NCBI GenBank assembly: GCA_964636385.1
Contig: CAZWSC010000010.1
Location: 1-64,000, forward strand
From: CAZWSC01 sp964636385
GTDB lineage: Bacteria; Eisenbacteria; RBG-16-71-46; CAIMUX01
Reading direction: 5' to 3'
Length of the DNA stretch: 64,000 nucleotides
Under the pieces are notes generated by a model that did not search any database, was not told where the DNA came from, and worked only from the letters and a program-made list of their open reading frames with translations. The translations under genes were made by a program, and so were the position numbers. Position 1 is the first letter of the stretch, and each line of letters starts with the position of its first letter. Positions 63,999 through 64,000 of this stretch are shown piece by piece.

Positions 63999-64000
63999 CC

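Overview
This window is high-GC chromosomal DNA of a Gram-negative bacterium. Bacterial identity rests on ssb, smpB, groES-groEL, hflX, ftsY, uvrB, murI and bacterial tRNA genes. An outer membrane is indicated by several lipoproteins, a PorV/PorQ-type barrel, a second outer-membrane barrel, and Wzz/Wza/Wzy-type polysaccharide genes. The PorV-like barrel and secreted proteins ending in sorting or FlgD-Ig-like tails point towards the FCB superphylum or a related candidate phylum. That placement is inference. I saw no rRNA, CRISPR, transposase, integrase or phage gene.

Layout. 1-2142: a lipoprotein gene, tRNA-Lys, ssb and a tRNA-Pro/His/Arg cluster. 2212-9163: a housekeeping run on the minus strand (RdgB, a membrane glycosyltransferase, RNase PH, MurI, a GerMN protein, an amidase-like protein, SmpB), then tRNA-Leu. 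9333-15665: cell-envelope and secreted proteins and a cysteine-tagged peroxiredoxin. 15779-19283: pdxR-pdxS-pdxT for vitamin B6, with clustered operator-like repeats upstream. 19284-23424: a methyltransferase, hflX and groESL. 23425-24260: a non-coding, locally AT-rich stretch. 24261-27715: a conserved unknown protein, then a 2-oxoacid:ferredoxin oxidoreductase operon with fused beta and gamma subunits. 28107-31110: a secreted seven-repeat RCC1-like propeller and the ABC-F protein Uup. 31143-40901: a GlmL/MutL-type ATPase joined to a formylglycine-generating-enzyme-like protein, a paralogue of that protein, a radical SAM protein, and more secreted proteins.

41165-46343 is the most striking part. 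A sigma70-like promoter drives glnA-gatE-gatD, an operon that pairs glutamine synthetase with the GatDE amidotransferase, which makes Gln-tRNA(Gln) and is regarded as archaeal. 46350-54789 carries envelope proteins and an exopolysaccharide set (export protein, glycosyltransferase, ligase/polymerase, chain-length regulator). 55030-63998 carries a HisN-type phosphatase, a sirtuin, a hydrogenase-maturation-type protease, the tightly packed uvrB-nadC-birA-ftsY run, AmpG and a lipoprotein.

Functional links. The GatDE operon couples glutamine synthesis to its use in translation. The ferredoxin-linked oxidoreductase and the hydrogenase protease suggest anaerobic or fermentative metabolism. MurI, the L,D-transpeptidase, the amidase-like protein and AmpG cover peptidoglycan synthesis and recycling. 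An extended -10 motif (TGCTAT followed by three bases) recurs at several starts. At uvrB and wzz it lies so close to the ATG that the messages are probably leaderless.
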